A stretch of 64,000 bases of DNA from Sphingobacteriaceae bacterium. Its GTDB lineage: Bacteria > Bacteroidota > Bacteroidia > B-17B0 > Aurantibacillaceae. Every line of letters begins with the position of its first letter. The first letter of the stretch is position 1. This document shows positions 1 to 8,363 of this stretch, one piece after another. A program made the translations under genes and the position numbers. The notes beneath the pieces were generated by a model, which was not told where the DNA came from, searched no databases, and saw only the letters and a program-made list of their open reading frames with translations. The DNA lies in the NCBI GenBank assembly GCA_947453445.1, contig CANGGP010000009.1, positions 1 through 64,000 on the forward strand. Direction: 5' to 3'.

Positions 1-410
1 GGGCTATCGATTTTTGTATTCAAACAAAATCACCACTTTTAATTATATCGAAAAGCGGCGGTGCCCGCATGATGGAAGCCGCTTATTCGCTCATGCAAAT
101 GGCCAAAACCTCGGCTAAATTGAGTTTATTGGCCCAAAACCAAATTCCTTACATTTCTTTACTTACCGATCCTACAACGGGTGGGGTAACCGCCAGCTAC
201 GCCATGTTGGGTGATCTAAACATCGCCGAACCGGGTTCATTAATTGGTTTTGCAGGTCCACGTGTTGTTAAGGAAACCATCGGTAAAGATTTGCCCAAAG
301 GCTTCCAAACCGCTGAATTTGTGCTCGAACACGGCTTCTTAGATAAAATAATTCCAAGAGTAGAATTAAAAGATAAATTGGCCAAATTGCTCCAAATGTT
401 TAAAAACTAG
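1..410 (+). CDS. accD: Acetyl-CoA carboxylase carboxyltransferase subunit beta (3' part)
   Basis: This is the C-terminal part (about 135 codons, frame from base 3) of the beta subunit of acetyl-CoA carboxylase carboxyltransferase, which with AccA moves CO2 from carboxybiotin to acetyl-CoA to make malonyl-CoA for fatty acid synthesis in the cytoplasm. The visible segments [35 protein letters not shown] and [13 protein letters not shown] are hallmarks of the crotonase-like AccD core. The first in-frame ATG at 69 is internal, because family sequence continues upstream to the window edge. The gene stops at TAG 408-410. The N-terminal zinc ribbon lies outside the window. I saw no clear terminator before the next gene. 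Confidence 0.95.
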   Translation, partial: AIDFCIQTKSPLLIISKSGGARMMEAAYSLMQMAKTSAKLSLLAQNQIPYISLLTDPTTGGVTASYAMLGDLNIAEPGSLIGFAGPRVVKETIGKDLPKGFQTAEFVLEHGFLDKIIPRVELKDKLAKLLQMFKN

Positions 411-527
411 GCTTTTAGCTTGTTTTGTGAATTCTGCTTTTGTGCCCGATTTCATGGCACTTAACCCAACTTTTTACTATCTTTATTCGTATTAACTAAT
501 AAGTGTTCATCTCATTTATTAAAAAAC

Positions 528-1079
528 ATGAATATTCGGCCACAATTAATAGCGCTTTGCATCAAGCAAGACCGAAAGGCCGAGTATGAATTGTATAAGG
601 AATCTTACAGTTTTTTAATGGGTATTTGTTTGCGTTACGCCAAAGACAAAGACACCGCCGGCGAAATTCTCAACATGGGTTTCATGAAGATATTGTCGAA
701 CATTAGTAGCTATAATCCTCAAATTCCTTTTGGCGCTTGGATTCGCAAAATTATGATCAATACGCTCATTGATGAATACCGTAAACACAAAAAAGAAAAA
801 GAAAGAATTACATACGTTGAAAATTATTACGAAAGCAGCGATTATTCAGAAGTGAATGAGGCCCTTGGTAAAATTAGTTACGATCAAATTATGTTTGAGA
901 TTAACAAATTACCACTGGCAACCAAAAAAGTATTTAACCTTTTTGTCATTGATGGTTACTCGCACAAAGAAATTGCCGAACTGCTTGAAATTAGTGAGGG
1001 CACCTCAAAATGGCACCTCAATGCAGCCAGACAAAAATTAAAAGAACAATTAGAAAGTAAAATATTAATTAAAGCATAA
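528..1079 (+). CDS. ECF-type RNA polymerase sigma factor
   Basis: A 183-residue sigma-70 family protein of ECF size. The N-terminal half fits region 2 (core RNA polymerase and -10 binding; LRYAKDKDTAGEILNMGFMK, then IPFGAWIRKIMINTLIDEYR). The C-terminal third fits region 4, with the helix-turn-helix GYSHKEIAELLEISEGTSKW that reads the -35 element. It is the first gene of a tight + strand set: a membrane-anchored protein starts 5 nt after its stop and a PKD lipoprotein follows. In Bacteroidota such sigma factors are usually followed by a protein with a short cytoplasmic N-terminus and one membrane helix, so the neighbour is a plausible cognate regulator (inference). The ATG at 528 follows an A-rich stretch and no Shine-Dalgarno, as is usual in this phylum. 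The regulon cannot be read from sequence alone. Confidence 0.9.
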   Translation: MNIRPQLIALCIKQDRKAEYELYKESYSFLMGICLRYAKDKDTAGEILNMGFMKILSNISSYNPQIPFGAWIRKIMINTLIDEYRKHKKEKERITYVENYYESSDYSEVNEALGKISYDQIMFEINKLPLATKKVFNLFVIDGYSHKEIAELLEISEGTSKWHLNAARQKLKEQLESKILIKA

Positions 1080-1084
1080 CAAGA

Positions 1085-2593
1085 ATGAGTTTCGAGGAAG
1101 AGTTTGATAAAATCATACGACAAAAAGTCCAGCAGCATGATGTGCCTTTTGATCAGTCGAATTGGGAAAATGCCCAAAGCATGTTGGATGGACAAAGAAC
1201 CGCAGTAACCGCTAAAAAAACAGTTTCAATGGCCAAATTATTAGGCTTTATTGGAGTTGGTAGCGTTATTGCTGTTTCATCTTATTTCTTATTAAATAAC
1301 AAGCATACAAAACAACTTGCAAGCCAAAATGCAGCTAGCAAAGAAGTAAGCATTCAAAATAAAGTAGAGGAACAAGCAAACACCGCTCCAAATGAAGTGG
1401 CAGCTAAGTCAAATGACTTTATTGCCATCAACGCAAATCAAAATTCAAATGCAAACACAACCAGCCAAATAAGCAAACCAAACCATGCACAAGCATCGTC
1501 TCAAAAATTTTATAATCAAGCAAATCAAATTGCATCTACTGAGTCGAAAATAAAAACCGAACCTGTCGCTGTTCAAGCACAAGAACAGTCGCAAACCCCT
1601 TCATTGCAAGTTGCTAACCAAGCATCAGCCGGTGAACTGCCTCAAAACAATGCATTCGCTAAAGCCGATAATTCAACTATCGCTTCGATTAATGAATCAA
1701 AAATTCAACAAAATCAAAGCGATGCCAATGTGCCTCATGCTATGGGTCAGGATGACGCCCAAACACAATTAAATTCAACCACTGATCAAGCAAATCATAG
1801 TAATGATCAAGTTCTTGAAAAATCAATTGCCTATACTACTTCACTTAATAAACTCTTCGAACCCTTAACACCATTGGGTTTTCAGATGTTGAATGAACAA
1901 GACACCATGCTTAAAGCGGAAACAAGTCAAAACATAATTCTCCGCGAAACAAATTCACTTGCAAAAGTCAAAGCAAAAAGTCACTTCTTTAATATTGGTT
2001 TGGGTGCCAATTACAACAGCGGCTGGGCAGGAATAGAAGGGCACGACGGGCAAGGCATAAATTATTTTGCACAAATAAATTATGGTTTTTATTTAAGCCG
2101 AAAATTAAGTTTAGGTGCCGGAATTGATTTTTACAACATACAAAACATCCACCAAGCCTATTACACCTTTCAAAAAACAGAGTATGCTTTTGGTTCTTCA
2201 AATACTTACACCTCAGTGATTGCGAACAACCTCAAGTACCTTGGTGTTCCGCTTAAACTTTATTTTGATTTAAATGCTTCAAATATATTATCGTTTGGCA
2301 TTTTACCTTCATTTTTAGTGGCTTCGCAAAATACGGTTCAAATGTATCAGAAATTAGATGGCCAAAAAGTGAACTTAACTCAATCATCGAACAACTTGTT
2401 ATACGCAGGAACGGCACAAAAAAATATCCAAATCAGTTTTGGGTATAAAACAAAATTAAGCGCAAGATTCTGGATTCAAGGGGAAGCGATGGTCGGTTTA
2501 ACTGATTTGTTTGATAACAACAACTCAAATCAAGTAAAACAAAAACCGCTGGGCATAAGATTGGGCTTACAGTACCACATTTTTGATAAATAA
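1085..2593 (+). CDS. Single-pass membrane protein with Asn/Gln-rich linker and barrel-like C-terminus; putative anti-sigma partner
   Basis: A 502-residue protein. Residues 1-45 are charged and predicted cytoplasmic (FDKIIRQKVQQHDVPFDQSN). One hydrophobic segment lies near residues 50-68 (LLGFIGVGSVIAVSSYFLL). A long Asn/Gln/Ala-rich low-complexity linker follows to about residue 290. The last 200 residues alternate aromatic and polar residues in strands (FNIGLGANYNSGWAG, AQINYGFYLSRKLSLGAGID, LGIRLGLQYHIF), resembling small outer-membrane beta-barrel proteins. This layout is common directly downstream of ECF sigma factors in Bacteroidota. I infer that the N-terminal segment binds the upstream sigma factor while the C-terminal part senses or sits in the envelope; nothing in the sequence proves anti-sigma activity. 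It starts 5 nt after the sigma gene and ends 1 nt before the next gene, so co-transcription is very likely. Confidence 0.75.
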   Translation: MSFEEEFDKIIRQKVQQHDVPFDQSNWENAQSMLDGQRTAVTAKKTVSMAKLLGFIGVGSVIAVSSYFLLNNKHTKQLASQNAASKEVSIQNKVEEQANTAPNEVAAKSNDFIAINANQNSNANTTSQISKPNHAQASSQKFYNQANQIASTESKIKTEPVAVQAQEQSQTPSLQVANQASAGELPQNNAFAKADNSTIASINESKIQQNQSDANVPHAMGQDDAQTQLNSTTDQANHSNDQVLEKSIAYTTSLNKLFEPLTPLGFQMLNEQDTMLKAETSQNIILRETNSLAKVKAKSHFFNIGLGANYNSGWAGIEGHDGQGINYFAQINYGFYLSRKLSLGAGIDFYNIQNIHQAYYTFQKTEYAFGSSNTYTSVIANNLKYLGVPLKLYFDLNASNILSFGILPSFLVASQNTVQMYQKLDGQKVNLTQSSNNLLYAGTAQKNIQISFGYKTKLSARFWIQGEAMVGLTDLFDNNNSNQVKQKPLGIRLGLQYHIFDK

Positions 2594-2594
2594 C

Positions 2595-3737
2595 ATGAAA
2601 AAAATAATTTATACATTCTTCCTTTTACCGGTTCTACTTTTGACTTTTTCTTGCAACAAGAAACCATTGCCTGCTGAAGCGAATCAAGAACCAGTATTTT
2701 ATTTAAAAGGAGAATTAGATGGCGCACCTTTTACTTTAGAGGCAGGAAATGATAATTATGTGATGCAATCTAATTTCTATTGGGATACCACCAATGTTTG
2801 TTTATTTAAAAGCGAATTAAAAAAACAAGGCTGTGATACGAATTGTCGTGCTTATGGCCTCACAGTGATTGTAAACGATTACACTGTCAGCAGTCCGGGT
2901 TCAAAAGTAAATCTCGACAATAGCGTTCGAATGGGTGTATATCCATTTAACGATAAAGATTTACCAAGTATGTACTACAAAGTGAATTTGATTCCAAAAA
3001 TTGTAAAATCAAGTACTGAATTGTATTCGTGGACCATTGAAAACGGCCGCGACAATCCTACGGTGGTGAACAAGTATTGTCCTTGGGTAACCATGACAGC
3101 GGGCTTGAATTATTCTGTAACATTAAATTTTGACAATAACAATGGTTGTTCTTCGAGTCATCAAGACATTTATAAAGTAGGGCATAGTTTACAGGCCAAT
3201 ATCAGTGCTTATCGCAATTACAGTATTCCGGGTGCCATTTATGATTTTTCTTGCCAATTGTCAGGCACCCCTCCTTATCAGTATTTATGGGATTTTGGCG
3301 ATGGCAGCCAGTCTACTTCTCCAAATCCTAATCATTCTTATCAAGTTATTTTAAATGGTAGAAACCGTGTAACCTTGCGCGTAATTGACGCCAAAAAAGA
3401 TACTGCTATTCGTTATTATCAAGTACAAATTTCAGCCGACCCAAGCTGTGATGCCAATTTTACAACCACTTTCACGCCAATTCCAAATACCAAGGCCTTT
3501 AAAACGATCACCATTTTACTCACCGATCCAAGTGGCCATGTGTATTCTTCGAAAATGACCATTCAGCCTGAAAGCAGTTTGTTTGAAGTATTATCAATCA
3601 ACGATTATATCGAAAATGCCAACCATTATCCAACCAAAAGAATAAAGGCATTGCTTAATTGTGTATTAAGTGATGGTGTGAAAGAAATTAAATTGAGCAA
3701 TGCCGAAATATCAATGGCCTTTGCTTATTCGAATTAA
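2595..3737 (+). CDS. PKD-domain lipoprotein
   Basis: A 380-residue predicted lipoprotein. The N-terminus MKKIIYTFFLLPVLLLTFSC is a lipoprotein signal with the lipid-carrying Cys at 20. I chose ATG 2595; an upstream in-frame TTG at 2583 would only add four residues in front of an otherwise ideal signal peptide. A PKD-type fold is visible around residues 215-280 (SCQLSGTPPYQYLWDFGDGS, the WDFGDGS strand being the PKD hallmark). The flanks have no recognised domain but contain several Cys residues that could form disulfides. It begins 1 nt after the preceding barrel-like protein and is the last gene of the sigma-factor operon, suggesting that the sigma/regulator pair controls or senses an envelope function. 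Its stop codon overlaps the stop of the convergent thioredoxin gene. Confidence 0.75.
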   Translation: MKKIIYTFFLLPVLLLTFSCNKKPLPAEANQEPVFYLKGELDGAPFTLEAGNDNYVMQSNFYWDTTNVCLFKSELKKQGCDTNCRAYGLTVIVNDYTVSSPGSKVNLDNSVRMGVYPFNDKDLPSMYYKVNLIPKIVKSSTELYSWTIENGRDNPTVVNKYCPWVTMTAGLNYSVTLNFDNNNGCSSSHQDIYKVGHSLQANISAYRNYSIPGAIYDFSCQLSGTPPYQYLWDFGDGSQSTSPNPNHSYQVILNGRNRVTLRVIDAKKDTAIRYYQVQISADPSCDANFTTTFTPIPNTKAFKTITILLTDPSGHVYSSKMTIQPESSLFEVLSINDYIENANHYPTKRIKALLNCVLSDGVKEIKLSNAEISMAFAYSN

Positions 3738-4216
3738 TGTATTTGTAATTTTTCTAATTGAAGACGAAGTTCAAGCAAACTAATTTTCTTTTCTAAAAAC
3801 AAGCGATTTTTTTTCGATACAATAAGCGTAGCCGGAATGGCACCGCTCCAATCGGGGTAAATTTGATTGATGAAGTTATTGCCATTTACTTCATCCAACA
3901 AAACACAGGTTGATTGCACTTTTTTCGATTTTAAAAAAGGAATTACTTTTTTATCCACGTCTTCCTTAAAATCTAAGCACACCAAAATCACTTTGTTTTT
4001 TGTGCTTGCAAAATCTTTCGTTAAACTGTCGAATGCAGGCAGCTCTTCCACGCATGGCTTACACCAGGTGGCCCAGAAATTAACAACATATGTGCTGTCA
4101 TGATTCGACATTCGTTTCATTAAATCATCAATCTTGTATACACCACTAATGCCTTGGCTAAAAAGTTGTTGGGCAATAAAAAATAAACTAATGATTGTTT
4201 TGAGTTTCAAGCCCAT
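3734..4216 (-). CDS. TlpA/ResA-like periplasmic thioredoxin
   Basis: A 160-residue thioredoxin-fold protein with an N-terminal signal sequence (LKTIISLFFIAQQLFSQG) and the active site WATWCKPCVEELPAF, the CxxC typical of TlpA/ResA reductants that act outside the cytoplasmic membrane. A cis-Pro loop is present later (AIPATLIV). It probably reduces a periplasmic thiol partner. Its first 29 nt overlap the end of the upstream SCO1-like gene, so the two are probably translated together. SCO proteins need reduced cysteines to load copper, which makes this thioredoxin the likely reductant for its neighbour (inference from context). The TAA stop overlaps the stop of the convergent lipoprotein gene. 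The domain call is firm; the exact substrate is not. Confidence 0.85.
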   Translation of the reverse strand: MGLKLKTIISLFFIAQQLFSQGISGVYKIDDLMKRMSNHDSTYVVNFWATWCKPCVEELPAFDSLTKDFASTKNKVILVCLDFKEDVDKKVIPFLKSKKVQSTCVLLDEVNGNNFINQIYPDWSGAIPATLIVSKKNRLFLEKKISLLELRLQLEKLQIH

Positions 4217-4856
4217 GTTCTTGTTCTAATAGATTTATATCAATCATTAATCTGTTTACTTCTAAAGAATCTGTTCCATCGTAGTAACCTCGAATATGGC
4301 CATTCCAATCTACCAGAGCAAAGTTTTGGGTATGTACAAAATCATCGGCACCGCCATCACCTTCATCTGCACTCAATAAATAACCCTTCCGCGCTAATCC
4401 ATAAAGTTCTTTTTTGCTGCCGGTTAAAAATTGCCAATGTTGATCTGTTGCCCCATGCATGTGTGCATAATTTAGCAACACCGAAACACTGTCGGTTTCA
4501 GGATCAACTGTATGCGATAAGATTAAAAAATCATCTTGCTTTTTAAATGCCTTGTAAACCTTTTCCATATTGGTGTTCATGATTGGGCAAATACTTTTGC
4601 AAGTAGTGAAAAAATATTCACAAACATAAATCTTACCCGCAACATTACGGTTGGTAATCATCGCACCATATTGATTGGTGAATGCAAAATCCGGAATGGT
4701 ATGAAATGCGGTGTCTTTGCTTTCTGACCATGTTTTCGGACCGTAATAAGGCAAATACCGAAGGGGTTTCTTATCTTCAATTTTAATAAAGTACCAAAAA
4801 AGAAAAATCAATGGTAATAAACCAAGTAACCAATAATAATTAAATTTGAATTTCAT
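4188..4856 (-). CDS. SCO1/SenC family copper chaperone
   Basis: A 222-residue membrane-anchored thioredoxin-like protein. Residues 8-24 form an N-terminal membrane helix (LLGLLPLIFLFWYFIK). The family copper site is intact: TTCKSICP gives the CxxxC pair, and the distal His lies in DFVHTQNFALVDWNG. SCO proteins deliver copper to the CuA site of cytochrome c oxidase or act as thiol-disulfide reductases in its assembly, on the outer face of the inner membrane. No oxidase genes are in the window, so the target is inferred. The 3' end overlaps the tlpA-like gene by 29 nt. Only 29 nt separate its start from the divergent potassium channel gene, so both promoters must be compressed into or overlap that space. 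Confidence 0.9.
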   Translation of the reverse strand: MKFKFNYYWLLGLLPLIFLFWYFIKIEDKKPLRYLPYYGPKTWSESKDTAFHTIPDFAFTNQYGAMITNRNVAGKIYVCEYFFTTCKSICPIMNTNMEKVYKAFKKQDDFLILSHTVDPETDSVSVLLNYAHMHGATDQHWQFLTGSKKELYGLARKGYLLSADEGDGGADDFVHTQNFALVDWNGHIRGYYDGTDSLEVNRLMIDINLLEQEHGLETQNNH

Positions 4857-4873
4857 GCAACAAAGTTAAGCAC

Positions 4874-4881
4874 TATCTTTA
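4874..4881 (+). promoter_or_regulatory. Candidate -7 box for the potassium channel gene, giving a leaderless transcript
   Basis: TATCTTTA resembles the Bacteroidota -7 consensus TAnnTTTG. It ends 4 nt before the ATG at 4886, so transcription would start at or beside the initiation codon. A clear -33 TTG was not found at the expected distance, so this is tentative. Confidence 0.35.
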
Positions 4882-4885
4882 TTTT

Positions 4886-5830
4886 ATGGCAATATTTAAA
4901 CAAAGAAGAGAATTAATGCGCGAATTGGGTTTTGGTTCAAAAAACTACAAAAACACAGTACGATTTATTAATAAGGATGGATCGGTGAATGTAGAACGCA
5001 CCGGCCTGGGTTTATTTGATAATGTGGATATATACCATTGGTTAATTTCAGCATCAAGACTACATTTATTTCTTGTCATCTTTTCAGGATACATTGGTGT
5101 GAATATTCTTTTCGCGGCAATATATTATTTAATTGGTGCGCAAAATTTCGGTGGTGTCGACATGAGTACACCCTATCAACAATTCATGAGTTTGTTTTTT
5201 TTTAGTGCACAAACCATTACCACTTTGGGATATGGCCATATTTACCCTGTTAGTAATGCCGCCGGTGTGGCCGCTGCTGCTGAGTCGTTGTTAGGCTTAT
5301 TAAGTTTTGCCATAGCAACCGGTGTTTTATTTGGTCGCTTTTCACGCCCCAAAGCCGATTTGTTATACAGTAAAAACATTCTTATCACACCGTATGAAAA
5401 TGCCTACGGATTGATGTTCAGAATTTCCAATAAGAAGCAATACGAACTCATTGAGTCTGAAGCCAACATCACCATGACAATGAATAATCCTGAAACCAAC
5501 AAAAGAGAGTTTTATAATTTAAATCTTGAAATTTCTAAAATCAATTATTTGGCATTGAGCTGGACCATTGTGCATCCGATAGATGAGAACAGTCCATTGT
5601 ATCAATTAAATATTAAAGACTTGGAAGAAAGGGATGTTGAAATTTTAATTTTGATAAAAGCCATCAATGACACCTTTTCGCAAGCAGTGTATTCGCGATA
5701 TTCATACAAGGCGCATGATTTTGTAAAGAATGCAAAATTTAAAGCCTTAAAACAAGAAGCAACTCAGAAAGGGAAATTAAAAATTGCGGTGAATGATATT
5801 CACCATTTTGATGTTTTAGAAGAAATGTGA
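4886..5830 (+). CDS. Inward-rectifier (KirBac-type) potassium channel
   Basis: A 314-residue ion channel of the bacterial Kir family. After a short cytoplasmic slide-helix region come TM1 (residues about 57-82, LHLFLVIFSGYIGVNILFAA), a pore helix with the selectivity filter TTLGYGHIYP, and TM2 (AESLLGLLSFAIATGVLFGR). The C-terminal half is the beta-rich cytoplasmic immunoglobulin-like domain (ILITPYENAYGLMFRISNKK, LALSWTIVHPIDENSPLY). The filter GYG predicts K+ selectivity. It sits alone between the divergent SCO1 gene and the convergent lysA; its last 15 nt overlap the lysA 3' end on the opposite strand. Length and domain order match KirBac proteins. The physiological role is unknown; there is no adjacent regulator. 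Confidence 0.9.
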   Translation: MAIFKQRRELMRELGFGSKNYKNTVRFINKDGSVNVERTGLGLFDNVDIYHWLISASRLHLFLVIFSGYIGVNILFAAIYYLIGAQNFGGVDMSTPYQQFMSLFFFSAQTITTLGYGHIYPVSNAAGVAAAAESLLGLLSFAIATGVLFGRFSRPKADLLYSKNILITPYENAYGLMFRISNKKQYELIESEANITMTMNNPETNKREFYNLNLEISKINYLALSWTIVHPIDENSPLYQLNIKDLEERDVEILILIKAINDTFSQAVYSRYSYKAHDFVKNAKFKALKQEATQKGKLKIAVNDIHHFDVLEEM

Positions 5831-6979
5831 TTGTACTTGATCCCTTAAATTATATCGGTTACTCATTACCTCGCCATAGGCACCGGCACTTCTAATTGCG
5901 ATTAAATCTCCGCGTTCACTGAAGGGCAATAAAACCGATTTTCCAAAACAATCACTGCTTTCGCAAATGGGGCCAACCACATCGTATTTGGTGCCGGCTG
6001 TTGCTTGGTATCGGCTGATGTTTTCGATTTTGTGAAAGGCCTGATACAAGGCCGGTCTGATAAGCTCTGTCATGCCTGCATCTAAAATCATAAAATTGGT
6101 GTTAATACCATTTTTAATATATAAAACACGGGATACCAAATGACCACATTGGGCAATAATTGCACGACCAAGTTCAAAATGTATTTGTTGTGATTTTTCT
6201 GCTTTTAAGAAATCATCAAACAGCCTGAAAAAACTATTGAAGTCCACAATGGCGTTTTTGTCCGGCTCTGCATAATCAATGCCCAATCCGCCGCCCAAGT
6301 TGAGGTGTTGAATTTTAAGTCCTTTTTGCAGAAACCAACGGTTGATGTCGTTTACTTTTAGGCATAAATTTTTAAAAACGTTTAAGTCTTTTATTTGCGA
6401 ACCAATGTGAAAATGCAAACCAATTAATTGAACATGTTTTAATCCATCTAAAACTGCAATTACCTCCTCAAATTCATAAGGATTAATGCCAAATTTATTT
6501 TCTTCAAGACCGGTGGTAATGTATTTATGCGTGTAGGCATCTACATTCGGATTAATACGTAAGGCGATGTTCGCGATTTTATTTTTTTGTTCAGCCAAAG
6601 CATCAATCACATTTAATTCAGCAATGCTCTCAACATTAAAACAAAAAATATCAGCATCCAGTGCCAAATGAATTTCTTTGTCACTTTTACCAACGCCTGC
6701 AAACACAATACTGCTGTTTTTAAAACCACAATCAATAGCGCGTTGCACTTCGTTGCCGCTTACACAATCAGCGCCAAATCCGGCAGCCAAAATTTTGTTT
6801 AATAATTGTGGATGTGCATTGGCTTTTAATGCATAGTGAACATGGTACTTGCTGCCTGCGGCATTTTTAAGTTGCGAAAGTGTTTCGTTTAATAATGCTA
6901 AATCATAGGCATAATAAGGTGTTTCAATTTGTTGCAATTGATTAACACGCGCAGGACTGAAAAAATCGGACTTATGCAT
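5816..6979 (-). CDS. lysA: Diaminopimelate decarboxylase
   Basis: A 387-residue PLP enzyme catalysing the last step of lysine synthesis, meso-diaminopimelate to L-lysine plus CO2, in the cytoplasm. The PLP lysine is in HYALKANAHP (Lys52). Family motifs HFHIGSQ, LNLGGGLGIDY, and the CESSDCFG substrate Cys segment near the C-terminus are all visible, followed by the AGAYGEVMSNRYN segment. The start overlaps the end of lysC by 8 nt, showing translational coupling of two lysine-pathway genes. The 3' end runs 15 nt into the convergent channel gene. Length and motif set are normal for bacterial LysA. Confidence 0.95.
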   Translation of the reverse strand: MHKSDFFSPARVNQLQQIETPYYAYDLALLNETLSQLKNAAGSKYHVHYALKANAHPQLLNKILAAGFGADCVSGNEVQRAIDCGFKNSSIVFAGVGKSDKEIHLALDADIFCFNVESIAELNVIDALAEQKNKIANIALRINPNVDAYTHKYITTGLEENKFGINPYEFEEVIAVLDGLKHVQLIGLHFHIGSQIKDLNVFKNLCLKVNDINRWFLQKGLKIQHLNLGGGLGIDYAEPDKNAIVDFNSFFRLFDDFLKAEKSQQIHFELGRAIIAQCGHLVSRVLYIKNGINTNFMILDAGMTELIRPALYQAFHKIENISRYQATAGTKYDVVGPICESSDCFGKSVLLPFSERGDLIAIRSAGAYGEVMSNRYNLRDQVQSHFF

Positions 6980-8294
6980 AATGAAATAAACCTTTATTAA
7001 GCGCTTGTAAGGCTTCTGTTTTTAAATTTCCATTCACCAACACCGAAATGTTATTGGCGCTGCCACCATAAGATACCATTCGAATGGGGATGTTTTTTAA
7101 TGCATCCAAAACCAAACTGGCATAACCCGATTTATCTTTTGGCAATTGCCCAACAATACAAATGATGGTTTGATTTTGATCCACTTCAACGGCCGAAATC
7201 TCTTTTAACTCTTCAATAATTTTCTCTAAAAAGGTATTGTTGTCAATGGTAACCGACACAGCCACCTCACTGGTGGTAATCATGTCGATTGGTGTTTTAT
7301 ATCTTTCAAATATTTCAAAAACGGCCCTTAAAAAACCATGGGCCAACAACATACGATCGCTTTTAATATTAATCGCCGTGATACCATCTTTTGCCGCCAC
7401 CGCTTTCACGCCTTCGGCTGTTTGAATGTTTGCGATTAAAGTGCCCGCTGCCTCCGGTTGCATGGTGTTTTTTAAGCGAACGGGAATGTTTCTTTTCTTC
7501 GCCGGTAAAATGCAAGTAGGGTGTAAAATTTTAGCGCCAAAATAAGCCAACTCGGCCGCTTCATCAAAACTCAATTCTTGAATGGGATGTGTTTTACTCA
7601 CAATGCGCGGATCGTTGTTGTGCATGCCGTCTATGTCGGTCCATATTTGAATTTCAGGACTGTGGATGGCAGCGCCAATGATGGAAGCCGTGTAATCACT
7701 ACCGCCACGTTTTAAATTGTCGATTTCTCCAAATGAATTTCTGCAAATATATCCCTGAGTAATAAATAATTTTTCGCCCTGGTGTTTTGCTAATTCTAAT
7801 TTTATGTTCGTTTCAATATATGTCATGTCAGGTTCTTCACCCGTATCAATACGCATAAAGTTCAAGGCCGGCAGTAAGGTTGAAGCAATTTTTTGTTCTT
7901 CTAAATAATAATGAAAGAGGGCAGTGCTCAACAATTCACCTTGCGCCAAGATCGCTTTCTCTTCATTCATCGTAAACATGTCGAGTGTAAACGATTGCAA
8001 ATAATTAAAATGGTTATTCAATAATGCTTCTGCTTTTTTTAATTGAATTGGTTCAAGGTATAGTTCATTGATGACCAAAACATATTTGGATTTAAGTTGC
8101 CCAATTAAATTTGCAGCTTTTTCAGTTTCCTTGGCATAAAGTGCATTACAAATTTCAACCAAATGATTGGTGGTACCGCTCATGGCACTTAATACAACAA
8201 TTTTAGGCTCACCATTTACCGTAAGTTTTACCAGGTCTTTAATGCGTTGTGCACTGCCAACACTGGTACCGCCAAATTTTAAAATTTTGAACAT
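6972..8294 (-). CDS. lysC: Aspartate kinase (monofunctional)
   Basis: A 440-residue aspartokinase making L-4-aspartyl phosphate, the entry step to lysine, diaminopimelate, threonine and methionine. The N-terminal KFGGTSVG is the nucleotide-binding signature, followed by the kinase core (GGSDYTASIIGAA, IWTDIDGMHNNDPR). The C-terminal about 140 residues hold the regulatory ACT region (TAINIKSDRML, IDMITTSEVAVSVTIDNN, ISAVEVDQNQTIICIVG), so feedback control by lysine is likely. There is no homoserine dehydrogenase fusion. It precedes and overlaps lysA; ispE lies 69 nt upstream on the same strand. I saw no lysine riboswitch-like leader in that gap. Confidence 0.95.
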   Translation of the reverse strand: MFKILKFGGTSVGSAQRIKDLVKLTVNGEPKIVVLSAMSGTTNHLVEICNALYAKETEKAANLIGQLKSKYVLVINELYLEPIQLKKAEALLNNHFNYLQSFTLDMFTMNEEKAILAQGELLSTALFHYYLEEQKIASTLLPALNFMRIDTGEEPDMTYIETNIKLELAKHQGEKLFITQGYICRNSFGEIDNLKRGGSDYTASIIGAAIHSPEIQIWTDIDGMHNNDPRIVSKTHPIQELSFDEAAELAYFGAKILHPTCILPAKKRNIPVRLKNTMQPEAAGTLIANIQTAEGVKAVAAKDGITAINIKSDRMLLAHGFLRAVFEIFERYKTPIDMITTSEVAVSVTIDNNTFLEKIIEELKEISAVEVDQNQTIICIVGQLPKDKSGYASLVLDALKNIPIRMVSYGGSANNISVLVNGNLKTEALQALNKGLFHYA

Positions 8295-8363
8295 GATTAA
8301 ATATCAATTAAATAATTTCCGCGCTTTTAAAAAGCCATGCAAAGGAACTTAGAATTTAATGAA

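Noticed and set aside
8295-8363. Lysine riboswitch before lysC
   Set aside because: The gap is only 69 nt and shows no suitable structure.
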